Below, piece after piece: positions 42,714-51,255 of a stretch of 64,000 nt of DNA; position 1 is the first letter of the stretch, and each line of letters begins with the position of its first letter. The position numbers and the translations under genes were made by a program. Where the stretch lies: NCBI RefSeq assembly GCF_008973485.1, contig NZ_CP031223.1:3868001-3932000 (forward strand). The letters are read 5' to 3'. Under the pieces are notes generated by a model that worked only from the letters and a program-made list of their open reading frames with translations, did no database searches and had not been told where the DNA came from. Source of the stretch: Psychrobacillus glaciei. GTDB taxonomy: Bacteria; Bacillota; Bacilli; Bacillales_A; Planococcaceae.

Positions 42714-43391
42714 ATGAAAGGAAGACATGAGCTTAAACACGAAATGTCTAAAGCAGATTGCTATTTGTTAAAACAAAAGCTACAGCATATCATGTCCCCA
42801 GACCCACACGCAGGTCCAGATGGTAAGTATGTAATCCGCAGCATTTACTTTGATAATTTTACAAATAAAGTATTAACCGAAAAGAAAGAAGGTTATTTCA
42901 ATCGTTGCAAATTTAGAGTGCGATTGTACAACAATAATTTTGCTTACATGAACGTAGAGAAAAAAACGAAAGTAAACAATATGACATTCAAAGAAAAGTG
43001 CTCACTTACTCCTGAAGAATATGAAAAAATTCGACTAGGAGATATTGAGTGGTTGCAGAATGATGAACGTAAATTGTTAAATGAGCTTCATCTTCATATG
43101 ACGCTTTATCAGTTAAAGCCGGTAACAATCATTGATTACACGAGAGAAGTTTTCATCAAAGAAGAAGGAAATGTGCGTGTGACATTTGATAGTGACGTAA
43201 AAACAAGTTTTCATAATACAGATCTTTTGAATCTTCATACACCAATGATCGACGTGCTCGATTACGGGACTGTTATTGTGGAAGTGAAATACGACGGATA
43301 CTTACCAGATGTAATCAAAAAGTTGCTTCAAATTAGCGATAGACGAAGTAGCGCGTTTTCAAAATATCAATTAGGCCGCATGTTCGGCTAA
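42714..43391 (+). CDS. VTC-domain polyphosphate polymerase-like protein
   Basis: The 225-residue protein is a stand-alone VTC catalytic domain, the tunnel-fold of the triphosphate tunnel metalloenzyme superfamily. The landmarks are GRHELKHEMSKADCYLLKQKL, YVIRSIYFDN, CKFRVRLYNNN, MNVEKKTKVNNMTFKEK, IDYTREVF and IVEVKYDGYLPDVIKKLL, whose basic and acidic residues line the tunnel in yeast Vtc4. It has no membrane segment. Vtc4 builds polyphosphate from ATP and passes it across a membrane. Here the next gene encodes a membrane protein that may take the place of the yeast transmembrane subunit. Confidence 0.88.
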   Translation: MKGRHELKHEMSKADCYLLKQKLQHIMSPDPHAGPDGKYVIRSIYFDNFTNKVLTEKKEGYFNRCKFRVRLYNNNFAYMNVEKKTKVNNMTFKEKCSLTPEEYEKIRLGDIEWLQNDERKLLNELHLHMTLYQLKPVTIIDYTREVFIKEEGNVRVTFDSDVKTSFHNTDLLNLHTPMIDVLDYGTVIVEVKYDGYLPDVIKKLLQISDRRSSAFSKYQLGRMFG

Positions 43392-43413
43392 TTACTTAAT
43401 GGAGGAAATAATA

Positions 43414-44097
43414 ATGAATACTACTACTTTTAAAGATATATTCAAATCAAGTTTTCTGGAGCAAACAACTAGCTTCTCGCTAGTAGATTCCTTAATAGGC
43501 CTACTAGTAGCTTTTGCAGTTGGGTTATTTATATATGTGATTTATAAAAAGACCTATTCCGGTGTAATTTATTCGCATACTTTCAATATTGCATTGATTG
43601 TCATATCTATGGCAACTGCCCTAATTATTATGGGTATATCTTCAAACGTTCTATTGTCTCTTGGTATGGTTGGTGCACTTTCCATCGTCCGCTTCAGAAC
43701 ACCTATTAAAGATCCTATGGATTTAGTTTACTTATTTTGGTCCATAGTTGTAGGTATCTTATGTGGTGCTGGATTTATTCCGCTCGTGATTTTAGGCTCT
43801 GCTTTGATCGGTCTTGTTCTTGTTTTATTTGTAAACCGTATTACAGTCGAAAATCCATATCTTATTGTAATAAAATACGACCATATGGAAGTAGAAAAAA
43901 CACTTGAAAAATTAGTTGGTAATCTTTCTAAAAAGCATACATTGAAATCTAAATCTGCCGTTGGACAAAGTTATTATGAGAATACGTATGAAGTTCGTTT
44001 GAAAAAAGAGGAACAAAATATTATCAATTTGATAGCTGACGTAGACGGGGTTACCTCTGCTGTAATGCTTAGCTATGATGGTAATTTCACTGCCTAG
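43414..44097 (+). CDS. DUF4956 membrane protein
   Basis: The 227-residue protein has about five membrane segments (25-45, 55-75, 80-100, 110-130, 130-150 roughly), the conserved cytoplasmic-edge motif GALSIVRFRTPIKDPMDLVYLFWSI, and a soluble C-terminal domain (about 160-227). It matches DUF4956, a family often encoded beside VTC-domain and CotH-type genes. Its function is undefined. The start is ATG 43414, eight bases after GGAGG. An ATG at 43399 overlaps that site. It lies 22 bases after the VTC gene. Confidence 0.87.
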   Translation: MNTTTFKDIFKSSFLEQTTSFSLVDSLIGLLVAFAVGLFIYVIYKKTYSGVIYSHTFNIALIVISMATALIIMGISSNVLLSLGMVGALSIVRFRTPIKDPMDLVYLFWSIVVGILCGAGFIPLVILGSALIGLVLVLFVNRITVENPYLIVIKYDHMEVEKTLEKLVGNLSKKHTLKSKSAVGQSYYENTYEVRLKKEEQNIINLIADVDGVTSAVMLSYDGNFTA

Positions 44098-44112
44098 TAA
44101 GGAGGAAAAAGC

Positions 44113-45912
44113 ATGAAGAAAACGCCCGTTATCTTGGTGTTTAGCCTCCTGTTAGTCCTCTTTTGTTTTGGCCTATTTGTTTATCCAAAAGTTGGACTCG
44201 AATCGACAAACAGAGGCTATGAATATATGGACACCGTCTTTGACCAAAGCAAAGTTACAAGTGTGGATATTAAGTTGGATGATAAAGATTTAACAACAAT
44301 GCTTGCAAATGCCTCTGATGAAGAAATAGTCGAAGCGAATGTAACCATTAACGGCACTACCGTTAATCATGTTGGCTTACGGACGAAGGGTAATCTGTCG
44401 CTTCGGTCTGTCGTTCAAATGGATGATTCGGAACGATATAGCTTTAAGATAGACTTTGACTATTATGACAGTACACAAAGTCTAGATGGATTGAAAAAAT
44501 TAAATTTGAATAATAACTATAGTGACGCTTCTCAAATGCGAGAATTTATGTCCTATAAAATGATGGACGGTCTCGGCATTGCTACGCCAGGTTATTCGTA
44601 TATGTATGTAACGATTAATGGAGAAGAATGGGGACTATATCTTGGTGTGGAAGCAATTGAAGAAACATTCCTTGCTCGAAGTTTCGATAAAGGATCTGAC
44701 TCTCTATATAAACCAGATGGTACTGGTAGCGATTTAAAGTATATTTCCAATGATTATAATGATTATACTGGAATTGGGGCTAAAACAGACATTAGTAGAC
44801 AAGATGAAGACGAATTTATGGACTTTATTAACGCGATAAATGCAGAAAATTCCGATTTGGAAACCGTTTTGGATGTAGATGAAATGCTACGTTATTTTAC
44901 AGCTAATACGGCACTCGTCAATCTTGACAGCTATCAAGGGAATTTGAAACATAATTACTATTTGTATGAAGAAGATGGGATATTCTCTGTCTTACCATGG
45001 GACTATAATATGGCATTCGGTGGTTTCGGGGCAGGCATGGGTGGCGGCGGTGGAAAAGATGGATTCCCTGGTCGTGAAGATGCCGCTGCTGGAAACGTTG
45101 GAAATGCAGTAGCCCCTACTATAAATGACGCACAAACAGAAAGACAAAATAATATGGCTCCTGCAAATGCTAATTCAGGAGCTGCTCAGAGCGATGCCCG
45201 TCAACCAATGGGCATGATGGTTGGTAATGCATTAAGTGACAGTACTATTAACTTAAGCATCTATGAGCCTGTAAGTGGTACAACAATGGAAGAGCGTCCA
45301 CTTATCAATGCACTACTTTCCAATGAAGGAAATGTAGCATTATATGAAAAGTATGTCTCTGAAATTGCTACTTCTTTTTTGGCGAAAGAAAACTTCACTC
45401 AAATGGTGGATGAAGTTTATACATTGATTCACCCATATGTAGAGAAAGATCCAACTGCATTTTATACAGTAGATGAGTTTGAAGAAGATGTTCATGGTGA
45501 CAATGGGATTATCGAATTTGCAAGCAAACGAAGTGACTCTATACTTGCACAACTATCGGGAGAATTAGTGGTGGAAAACACTAATTCTAATACTAGCGCT
45601 CCATCAACTGATGGCGCAGCGAATAAAAATAGTAACGATAATGCAGTAGACGGTGCGCAATCTCATAATCGTGGGGAAATGCCTGAAGGTATGCAACATC
45701 CTAATGGCGAGGGAATGCCTGAAGGTATGCAACATCCTAATGGGGAAGGGATGCGTGGTGGACAAGGTGGGCCTGGATTTGGTGAAAACGGGACAATTGG
45801 TACGCAATCTACTGGATATTCAAAAACAATGATTATTACGTCTGCAGTAAGTGTGGTTTTATTAGTTCTACTCACCTTTGCAACTAGCCGATTTAAGCGA
45901 CGAAGGGAGTAA
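44113..45912 (+). CDS. CotH-type kinase, membrane-anchored outside the cell
   Basis: The 599-residue protein has an N-terminal signal/anchor (about 3-24), a CotH kinase domain (about 50-320: RTKGNLSLRS, SFKIDFDYYD, LKKLNLNNNYSDASQMREFMSYKM, NHNYYLYEE-like region and LPWDYNMAFGG with the metal-binding aspartate), a Gly/Met/Asn-rich insert, and a helical part. A 12-residue tandem repeat (MPEGMQHPNGEG, twice) comes next, then a C-terminal membrane segment with basic tail RFKRRRE. CotH in B. subtilis phosphorylates spore-coat serines. This one should face outside the membrane, where ATP is absent. It is the third gene of the operon. Confidence 0.87.
   Translation: MKKTPVILVFSLLLVLFCFGLFVYPKVGLESTNRGYEYMDTVFDQSKVTSVDIKLDDKDLTTMLANASDEEIVEANVTINGTTVNHVGLRTKGNLSLRSVVQMDDSERYSFKIDFDYYDSTQSLDGLKKLNLNNNYSDASQMREFMSYKMMDGLGIATPGYSYMYVTINGEEWGLYLGVEAIEETFLARSFDKGSDSLYKPDGTGSDLKYISNDYNDYTGIGAKTDISRQDEDEFMDFINAINAENSDLETVLDVDEMLRYFTANTALVNLDSYQGNLKHNYYLYEEDGIFSVLPWDYNMAFGGFGAGMGGGGGKDGFPGREDAAAGNVGNAVAPTINDAQTERQNNMAPANANSGAAQSDARQPMGMMVGNALSDSTINLSIYEPVSGTTMEERPLINALLSNEGNVALYEKYVSEIATSFLAKENFTQMVDEVYTLIHPYVEKDPTAFYTVDEFEEDVHGDNGIIEFASKRSDSILAQLSGELVVENTNSNTSAPSTDGAANKNSNDNAVDGAQSHNRGEMPEGMQHPNGEGMPEGMQHPNGEGMRGGQGGPGFGENGTIGTQSTGYSKTMIITSAVSVVLLVLLTFATSRFKRRRE
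45679..45750 (+). repeat. Two 36-bp tandem repeats inside the CotH gene
   Basis: Copies 45679-45714 and 45715-45750 differ at only three positions and encode MPEGMQHPNGEG twice, followed by a partial MRGGQGG. They form a flexible linker before the C-terminal anchor, and their number could vary between strains without a frameshift. Confidence 0.85.
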
Positions 45913-45916
45913 TATA

Positions 45917-45972
45917 AAAAGCCTTGCTTGGGGTTCCAATGATACGGAATCCCTATAGCAAGGCTTTCTTTC
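45917..45972. terminator. Terminator after the CotH gene
   Basis: AAAGCCTTGCT pairs with AGCAAGGCTTT (arms near 45918-45928 and 45957-45967), with an inner GGTTCC/GGAATCC pairing. A T-run follows. Confidence 0.8.
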
Positions 45973-46037
45973 AATTAATCCAGGAGCAGTTAAAGTTTTT
46001 TTAAGGATTCGATAAATACTTGAAATTTTATTGACAA

Positions 46038-46053
46038 ATGCAATCGATTACAA
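46038..46053 (+). promoter_or_regulatory. CcpA cre site
   Basis: ATGCAATCGATTACAA matches every position of the Bacillus cre consensus WTGNAANCGNWNNCWW. It begins one base after a TTGACA hexamer (46031-46036), so bound CcpA would block the promoter of the nucleoside/ribose operon. Confidence 0.75.
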
Positions 46054-46073
46054 TAATCTTTATACTGTTCAGA

Positions 46074-46099
46074 GAAAACGTTTTCGTAAAACGTTTTCC
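46074..46099 (+). promoter_or_regulatory. Two adjacent LacI-family operators
   Basis: Two perfect copies of AAAACGTTTT (46075-46084 and 46088-46097), 13 bp apart, lie between the promoter and the LacI-family gene start (46126). The AACGTT core is typical of LacI/RbsR-type operators, so the operon is probably self-repressed and induced by ribose or a nucleoside. Confidence 0.8.
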
Positions 46100-46125
46100 T
46101 AACTAAAGGAATAGGTGATACATAT

Positions 46126-47130
46126 ATGGGGAAGTTAACGATTAAGGATATTGCAAGAGTAGCAGGTGTTTCAATTACTACTGTTTCAAGGGTTATGAAT
46201 AATAAAGCAGAAGGTATGTCAAAAGAAACCCGTAAAAAAGTTTTGCAGGTAATAGAAGAGTTAAATTATCAGCCAAATAAATTAGCACGTGGTCTAGTGA
46301 CAAAGCGTTCCAATATGCTTGGGTTAATCGTCCCAAATATCTCCAATCCCTTTTTCCCAGAACTTTGTAGAGGTGCTGAAGATGAGGCAAACGAAAGAAA
46401 CTATAGCCTCATCATTTGTAATTCAGATGATCAATCCCAAAAAGAAGAAAACTATTTACGATTGCTGCAAGAACAACAAGTTGATGGGATTTTACTTTCA
46501 AGTAAGAATCGGTTGTCTCAGACTAGCAGAGATCAATTAGAGAGCGGAAAAATTCCATACGTATTATTTGATCGTGGCGAGGAAGCAAGTAACCACCCCG
46601 GTGTTTTCTTAGACAATGAAAAAGGAGGATATATTGCAGGAAAGCATTTGGCTGACTTAGGGCATACTAAAATGGCATGTATGACAGGTCCATCTGAGAT
46701 TCTGAATGCACAACAACGTCTTTCCGGATTTCAACGTGCCTTAACAGAAGCTTCTATAGATCTCCCTAAATCATTTATCTTAGTTGGTGACTTTCAGATG
46801 GACGTGGCTTATCTAATAGCAAAGAAATTTCTACAAAATAACCTCGTGACTGCAATATTTGCCAGCAATGACTTAATGGCATGTGGAATTTATCGGGCTG
46901 CTCATGAGCTAGGAATTCAAGTTCCTGAACAACTGTCCATCGTCGGTTTTGATGATATTCCTTTAGTAACTGCTTTAATCCCAAAACTAACTACCGTTAA
47001 ACAAGGTACATATGAAATGGGAAGAAAAGCAATCGAACTACTCATAAATGAAATTGAAACCAATTCATCTGAAGGAGTAATTTTTGAACCAACTTTAATC
47101 GTTAGAGAAAGTACGAAAAAAATAAAATGA
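46126..47130 (+). CDS. LacI family regulator of nucleoside/ribose use
   Basis: The 334-residue protein has the LacI DNA-binding start MGKLTIKDIARVAGVSITTVSRVMNNKAEGMSKETRKKVLQVIEELNYQPNKLARGL, a hinge helix and a periplasmic-binding-protein-like effector domain (IVPNISNPFFPELCRGAEDEA, ASNDLMACGIYRAAHELGIQVPEQLSIVGFDDI). It heads an operon with a nucleoside hydrolase and a ribokinase, so the inducer is likely ribose or a nucleoside. Paired AAAACGTTTT operators and a cre site lie upstream. Confidence 0.92.
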   Translation: MGKLTIKDIARVAGVSITTVSRVMNNKAEGMSKETRKKVLQVIEELNYQPNKLARGLVTKRSNMLGLIVPNISNPFFPELCRGAEDEANERNYSLIICNSDDQSQKEENYLRLLQEQQVDGILLSSKNRLSQTSRDQLESGKIPYVLFDRGEEASNHPGVFLDNEKGGYIAGKHLADLGHTKMACMTGPSEILNAQQRLSGFQRALTEASIDLPKSFILVGDFQMDVAYLIAKKFLQNNLVTAIFASNDLMACGIYRAAHELGIQVPEQLSIVGFDDIPLVTALIPKLTTVKQGTYEMGRKAIELLINEIETNSSEGVIFEPTLIVRESTKKIK

Positions 47131-47141
47131 GGTGTAATGAA

Positions 47142-48098
47142 ATGACTATTCCCGTAATTATTGATTGTGATCCTGGTATTGATGACGTAATGGCACTAAC
47201 CCTTGCATTTGCACATCCGGAATTAGATATTAAGTTAATCACAACAGAGCCTGGAAATCAAACGCAAGAAAAAACGATATACAATGCACTCGCTTTCACT
47301 AGTTATATGAAAAAAAATATCGAAGTTGCTAAAGGTTTAGATAAGCCATTTTTCCGCAAACTTGAAATTGCTGATGAAGTACATGGTGAAAATGGACTCG
47401 GTGATGTCCAATTTCCTGAACCTACACTCCAGTTAAGTAATCGCACAGCAGTTGAAGCAATGAAAGAAACACTACTATTAAGTGATGAGCAAATAATTCT
47501 TATTGCAACTGGCCCACTTACAAACGTAGGCGCACTTCTATTAGCACATCCAGAAGTGAAATCGAAAATTAAATACATTTCTTATATGGGTGGCGCCGCT
47601 GTTGGTGGAAATATGTCACCAACTGCAGAGTTTAATGTATACGTCGATCCACATGCAGCAGATATTGTCTTTCGTTCAGGAGTTCCTATTGTAATGAGTG
47701 GACTTGATGTCACTCATAAAGCTTACGTCACAATAGAAGAATTAGATGAAATTGAAGCAATAGGAACTGAATTTGCACTCAAGGTTGCTACAATGCTTCG
47801 TTTTTACATTCATACTGCAAAGCAAACTGCTTTCCATACCCCTAATTTTGAAGGACAGATTCGTTTACATGATTTATGCGCAGTATCTTATGTATTAACA
47901 CCCGAGCTATTTTCAGGGGATGATTGCCATGTGGCAGTGGAACTAGAAGGAAGACTTACATCCGGAACAACGGTTGTAGATTATTCTCAACGAACAGGGC
48001 TTCCTCATAATGTGAAAGTATTGCATACGGTTCACAGAGAGAAGTTCCTCGAGCAATTTCTGAATGCAGTTAAAATAATGGGCCAACAAATCGGATAA
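47142..48098 (+). CDS. Inosine-uridine-preferring nucleoside hydrolase
   Basis: The 318-residue enzyme cleaves ribonucleosides to base and ribose. The calcium-binding DCDPGIDDVMAL motif lies at residues 7-18, EFNVYVDPHAAD and the catalytic-region histidine (LHDLCAVSYVL, about residue 245) follow, and ATGPLTNVGALL is a family landmark. Start ATG 47142 has GAGGTG seven bases upstream, and an upstream in-frame start overlaps the LacI gene. It precedes the ribokinase that would phosphorylate the ribose released. Confidence 0.93.
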   Translation: MTIPVIIDCDPGIDDVMALTLAFAHPELDIKLITTEPGNQTQEKTIYNALAFTSYMKKNIEVAKGLDKPFFRKLEIADEVHGENGLGDVQFPEPTLQLSNRTAVEAMKETLLLSDEQIILIATGPLTNVGALLLAHPEVKSKIKYISYMGGAAVGGNMSPTAEFNVYVDPHAADIVFRSGVPIVMSGLDVTHKAYVTIEELDEIEAIGTEFALKVATMLRFYIHTAKQTAFHTPNFEGQIRLHDLCAVSYVLTPELFSGDDCHVAVELEGRLTSGTTVVDYSQRTGLPHNVKVLHTVHREKFLEQFLNAVKIMGQQIG

Positions 48099-48151
48099 AA
48101 AGTATGTTAAACCTGTTGCGATAGCTCAAACGGAAAGGAGCGAGATGATTC

Positions 48152-49033
48152 ATGAATATAGCCGTCGTAGGGAGCATCAATATGGATCTTGTGTATCAGG
48201 TTCCCCATATTGTGAAAGCAGGGGAAACATTACACAGCACCAAACATGAGATGTTTTTTGGAGGTAAAGGAGCCAATCAGGCAGTAACCGCTGGGCAATT
48301 AGGGGCCGATGTCAACTTTATAGGGAATGTCGGAGTGGATGTTTTCGGTGAACAAGCCTTGCAAAACCTACAAGCGAGAGGAGTTAATACTTCCGCTATA
48401 AAGAAGGTTGGATTAACTGGACAAGCGATAATTCAACTAGCAGATTCAGGGGAAAATTCGATAGTACTTTTTGCTGGAGCAAATTTCCTTGTGACAACCG
48501 AACAGATTCAAGCAGAAAGAAGCAAAATAGAAGCGAGTAATGCCCTACTTTTACAATTGGAGATTCCGATGCCAACTGTAGAGTTTGCAGCAAGTATTGC
48601 AGCACAAAAAGGTATACCAATTATATTAAATCCAGCTCCTGCACAAGAAATTAGCAATTCCTTATTAAGTAAAGTGAGCATATTAACACCAAATGAAACA
48701 GAGTTAGAAGTATTAACGGGTCTAAAAACTGAAACCGATGCAGAGCTTTACCAAGCATGCTCCTTATTAGTTCAAAAAGGAGTCGGAGCGGTAGTAGTTA
48801 CTTTAGGTGAAAAAGGGTCATATTATTTGAATAGTCATGAACATGGCCGCATACAAGCAAACCAAGTTAATGTGAAAGATACAACTGGGGCTGGGGATGC
48901 ATTCAACGGTGCGTTAGCTGTAGGCTTATGTAAAGGACACTCCTTGAAAGAGAGTATCCTTTATGCATCCGAAGTCGCTGCATTTGCTGTTACACAAATG
49001 GGAGCACAACCTACCTTGCCCTCGTCATTTTAA
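48152..49033 (+). CDS. rbsK: Ribokinase
   Basis: The 293-residue PfkB-family kinase phosphorylates ribose to ribose 5-phosphate. It has the first family motif (FFGGKGANQAVTAGQLGADVNFIGNVG, about residues 38-64) and the second, containing the catalytic aspartate (DTTGAGDAFNGALAVGL, about 244-260). NPAPA is typical of ribokinases. AAAGGAGCGAG precedes the start. It completes a salvage unit of regulator, nucleoside hydrolase and kinase, without a linked transporter. Confidence 0.94.
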   Translation: MNIAVVGSINMDLVYQVPHIVKAGETLHSTKHEMFFGGKGANQAVTAGQLGADVNFIGNVGVDVFGEQALQNLQARGVNTSAIKKVGLTGQAIIQLADSGENSIVLFAGANFLVTTEQIQAERSKIEASNALLLQLEIPMPTVEFAASIAAQKGIPIILNPAPAQEISNSLLSKVSILTPNETELEVLTGLKTETDAELYQACSLLVQKGVGAVVVTLGEKGSYYLNSHEHGRIQANQVNVKDTTGAGDAFNGALAVGLCKGHSLKESILYASEVAAFAVTQMGAQPTLPSSF

Positions 49034-49044
49034 ATAAATAAAGA

Positions 49045-49085
49045 TGGAATCCCGTAGCAATCCTCTATATTGCTACGGGATTCCA
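49045..49085 (+). terminator. Terminator after rbsK
   Basis: Perfect 17-bp stem (arms 49045-49061 and 49069-49085, starting TGGAATCCCGTAGC). There is only a weak T-run, yet the stem is long and directly follows the stop. Confidence 0.75.
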
Positions 49086-49127
49086 ATTCTACTAAAGTAC
49101 ATTTCGTTTTTTTAACCCAAATAAAAA

Positions 49128-49153
49128 AACCGACTACTGTATAAATAATCGGC
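49128..49153 (-). terminator. Terminator after tatA
   Basis: CCGATTA/TAGTCGG stem (plus-strand arms 49130-49136 and 49146-49152) followed on the minus strand by T7. Confidence 0.75.
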
Positions 49154-49163
49154 CTTTCTGTAT

Positions 49164-49349
49164 TTATTTTTCTTTATCTTCTGTTTTAAATTCCTCTGTT
49201 ACATCATCCACAATATTCTTTGTTGACTTCTTGAATTCTCTTAACGTTTCTCCAACAGCTTTGCCTAGTTGAGGTAGTTTGGCTGGTCCGAAGACTATTA
49301 GAGCGATGACTAGAATAATAATTAAACCTGGTACTCCGATGTTTGGCAT
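49164..49349 (-). CDS. tatA: Twin-arginine translocase subunit TatA
   Basis: The 61-residue protein has the TatA layout: a short N-terminal membrane helix ([19 protein letters not shown], residues 3-21), the F-G-P hinge, an amphipathic helix ([22 protein letters not shown]) and an acidic tail. TatA oligomers form the passage for folded proteins. No tatC gene is next to it, so the partner must be elsewhere. GGGAGG precedes the start. It is monocistronic with a terminator. Confidence 0.95.
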   Translation of the reverse strand: MPNIGVPGLIIILVIALIVFGPAKLPQLGKAVGETLREFKKSTKNIVDDVTEEFKTEDKEK

Positions 49350-49537
49350 GGTTTTTCCTCCCTATTACTGTTTTTATTAGAATCCATTGGCGAATAGTTA
49401 ATAAAATGACATGTAAAATTTGTTTTCTTGTTTCATTTACACATTATACTCCTTCATTGCAATTTGTAAACAAATGTGATAAAGAACTTTTGCAACTTAC
49501 AATAAAGTATGTATAAACAATTAAAAATCTAAGCTTT

Positions 49538-50452
49538 TTAATTCCTACAAGCATCTAATACATCTTCAATTGAGTTGGCTACACGAATGGTATTTAAATG
49601 ATGCTTTTTTAAATAGCAAAGCGAACCAGCACCACCAATATAAAATTTAACCTCGTCATTTTCTGAGGCAAATTGGTCCAGTTTTGTTAATAAATTCGGG
49701 TATTTTTCAAAAGGAAGCGTGGTAGAAGCAGATAATAAGACGATTTTTGGCTTAAGCTTTTTCACCAAAGCTTCAATAGAGCCAGGTGCAGGAGATGTCC
49801 CTATTAGTATCCCTTTCCAACCTCTCATCATGAATTGTAGCAATAAAATATGCATAGGTACTTCATGGTGTTCACTTGGGAGACAAGCCCCAATTATTAA
49901 AGGTGCATCTTCTCTATACTGATAGTTCCTACGAATCTGTACCAAAAAGTCTCGCACTACTTGACTACAAACAGATTCTTGGTATTCGTCCCATTCTCCT
50001 TTTTCCCATCTTTTACCAACCTCTTTCAGAAAAGGTATCACTACTGCTGTCAAAAAATTATCTAGTCCAAAATGATGATATCCTTGCTGCAATATGATAT
50101 TTAATTCTATTTCATCGCAGTAGGAGCCTTTTTCAAGTAACTGGAATACATAATCATTAAACTCTCCATATGATTCTGAAGAAATTGGTTTAAATTGTTT
50201 CTCAAATGTTTCATTTTCATCTTTCACGAGAACAACTGCTTGTTTAATCGAGTATCCTTGTTCTGATAAAGTTTTAACCCTTAAAAGGATATTTACATCC
50301 TTTTCACTATAAGTTCTATAACCATTTGCTAACCGATTAGGTTGAACAAGTTCATATCTTTCTTCCCATTTACGAATGACTTGTTTAGACAATCCTGTGA
50401 CATCTGCCACTTGCTGTATATTATAGTGACCGCCTGGGCGTGACTGTATCAT
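49538..50452 (-). CDS. MerR-type regulator with B12-binding domains (CarH/LitR-like)
   Basis: The 304-residue protein has a MerR winged helix (about 8-75, YNIQQVADVTGLSKQVIRKWEERYEL), a helical B12-cap domain (about 95-175) and a Rossmann-like cobalamin-binding domain (about 183-300). In the cap the family motif W-x9-E-H reads W149 to E159-S160, so the last histidine is missing and the residue after the Trp is Glu. The lower-ligand motif reads EHHEVP (194-199), keeping His196 but with Pro for Gly. Light sensing through adenosylcobalamin may therefore be changed or lost. It is divergent from a membrane-protein gene. Confidence 0.85.
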   Translation of the reverse strand: MIQSRPGGHYNIQQVADVTGLSKQVIRKWEERYELVQPNRLANGYRTYSEKDVNILLRVKTLSEQGYSIKQAVVLVKDENETFEKQFKPISSESYGEFNDYVFQLLEKGSYCDEIELNIILQQGYHHFGLDNFLTAVVIPFLKEVGKRWEKGEWDEYQESVCSQVVRDFLVQIRRNYQYREDAPLIIGACLPSEHHEVPMHILLLQFMMRGWKGILIGTSPAPGSIEALVKKLKPKIVLLSASTTLPFEKYPNLLTKLDQFASENDEVKFYIGGAGSLCYLKKHHLNTIRVANSIEDVLDACRN

Positions 50453-50541
50453 TTTCTACTTCCTCTCAATCATTATTACTTATTGAGCAATAGGGGTTTA
50501 ATTTAACTTTACTCCCCACATCTTTTACTGCAATTAATCTA

Positions 50542-50576
50542 GTTGTACAATGTTTAATCATTAAACATTGTACAAC
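50542..50576. promoter_or_regulatory. 35-bp palindromic operator between the B12-MerR gene and a membrane-protein gene
   Basis: Perfect 16-bp arms GTTGTACAATGTTTAA (50542-50557) and its complement (50561-50576) around TCA. TGTACA-type half sites are known for CarH/LitR proteins, so the adjacent B12-MerR regulator is the likely binder, controlling both divergent genes. Confidence 0.75.
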
Positions 50577-50642
50577 AGTTTGACTAAAAAGCATATATCT
50601 GATAAGAGTAAAGTATCTTATTTCAGAAGGGTGTTATTTGAT

Positions 50643-51083
50643 ATGAAACTACAAATTGGACTTCAAAAACCTTTTATAGATGGAATAATCTCGGGCATTT
50701 TGTTAACTATTTTCTTTAAGTTCGTAGAGTACTTCACACCCAATAAAGTATATACCCTCCTCTTAAATGTGGATTATATTCCCTTTCTTAATCAGCAGAA
50801 ACTCATGGAAACGATAGAAGTTGCCCTACATCTCACTATCTCTATTATCCTTAGTATGTGCCTTTACCTACTTGTCCATTACTTAAAAATAGTTTCGCCA
50901 AGAAAAATTATTATTTTTTATGTACTTGTATGCTTCCTCATTGGGTTATTGTTATTTTCTACAACTGCTTTATCTGTGCGAACCCCTTCTATTACTAGCC
51001 TTCCTGCTATTACATATTGGTTAGTAGGCCACATTTTCTATGGATACATCTTAGGCTTTTTATTCATTAAGAGGTTAAATTAA
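50643..51083 (+). CDS. Unknown four-helix membrane protein
   Basis: I place the start at ATG 50643, about nine bases after AAGGGTG, giving 146 residues. The longer frame from 50568 begins inside the palindromic operator. Four hydrophobic segments (about 12-30, 58-82, 90-112, 122-140) follow MKLQIGLQKPFIDGIISGILL, with a basic KR near the end. I do not recognise the family. Position across a shared operator from the B12-MerR gene suggests it is a target of that regulator. Confidence 0.7.
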   Translation: MKLQIGLQKPFIDGIISGILLTIFFKFVEYFTPNKVYTLLLNVDYIPFLNQQKLMETIEVALHLTISIILSMCLYLLVHYLKIVSPRKIIIFYVLVCFLIGLLLFSTTALSVRTPSITSLPAITYWLVGHIFYGYILGFLFIKRLN

Positions 51084-51255
51084 TTCGGTACTAATTAATT
51101 CATTCCTGTACAACAAGGAATGAATTATACTATACAAACCTTTGACAAAATAATTGTAAACTGTTAATAATAGTAATAGAAGCTAGCATACAATTCACAC
51201 AGAATATTAGATTAGGGGAATTACATACGTTACTACCTTTCTAAGTGTAAAAAAA

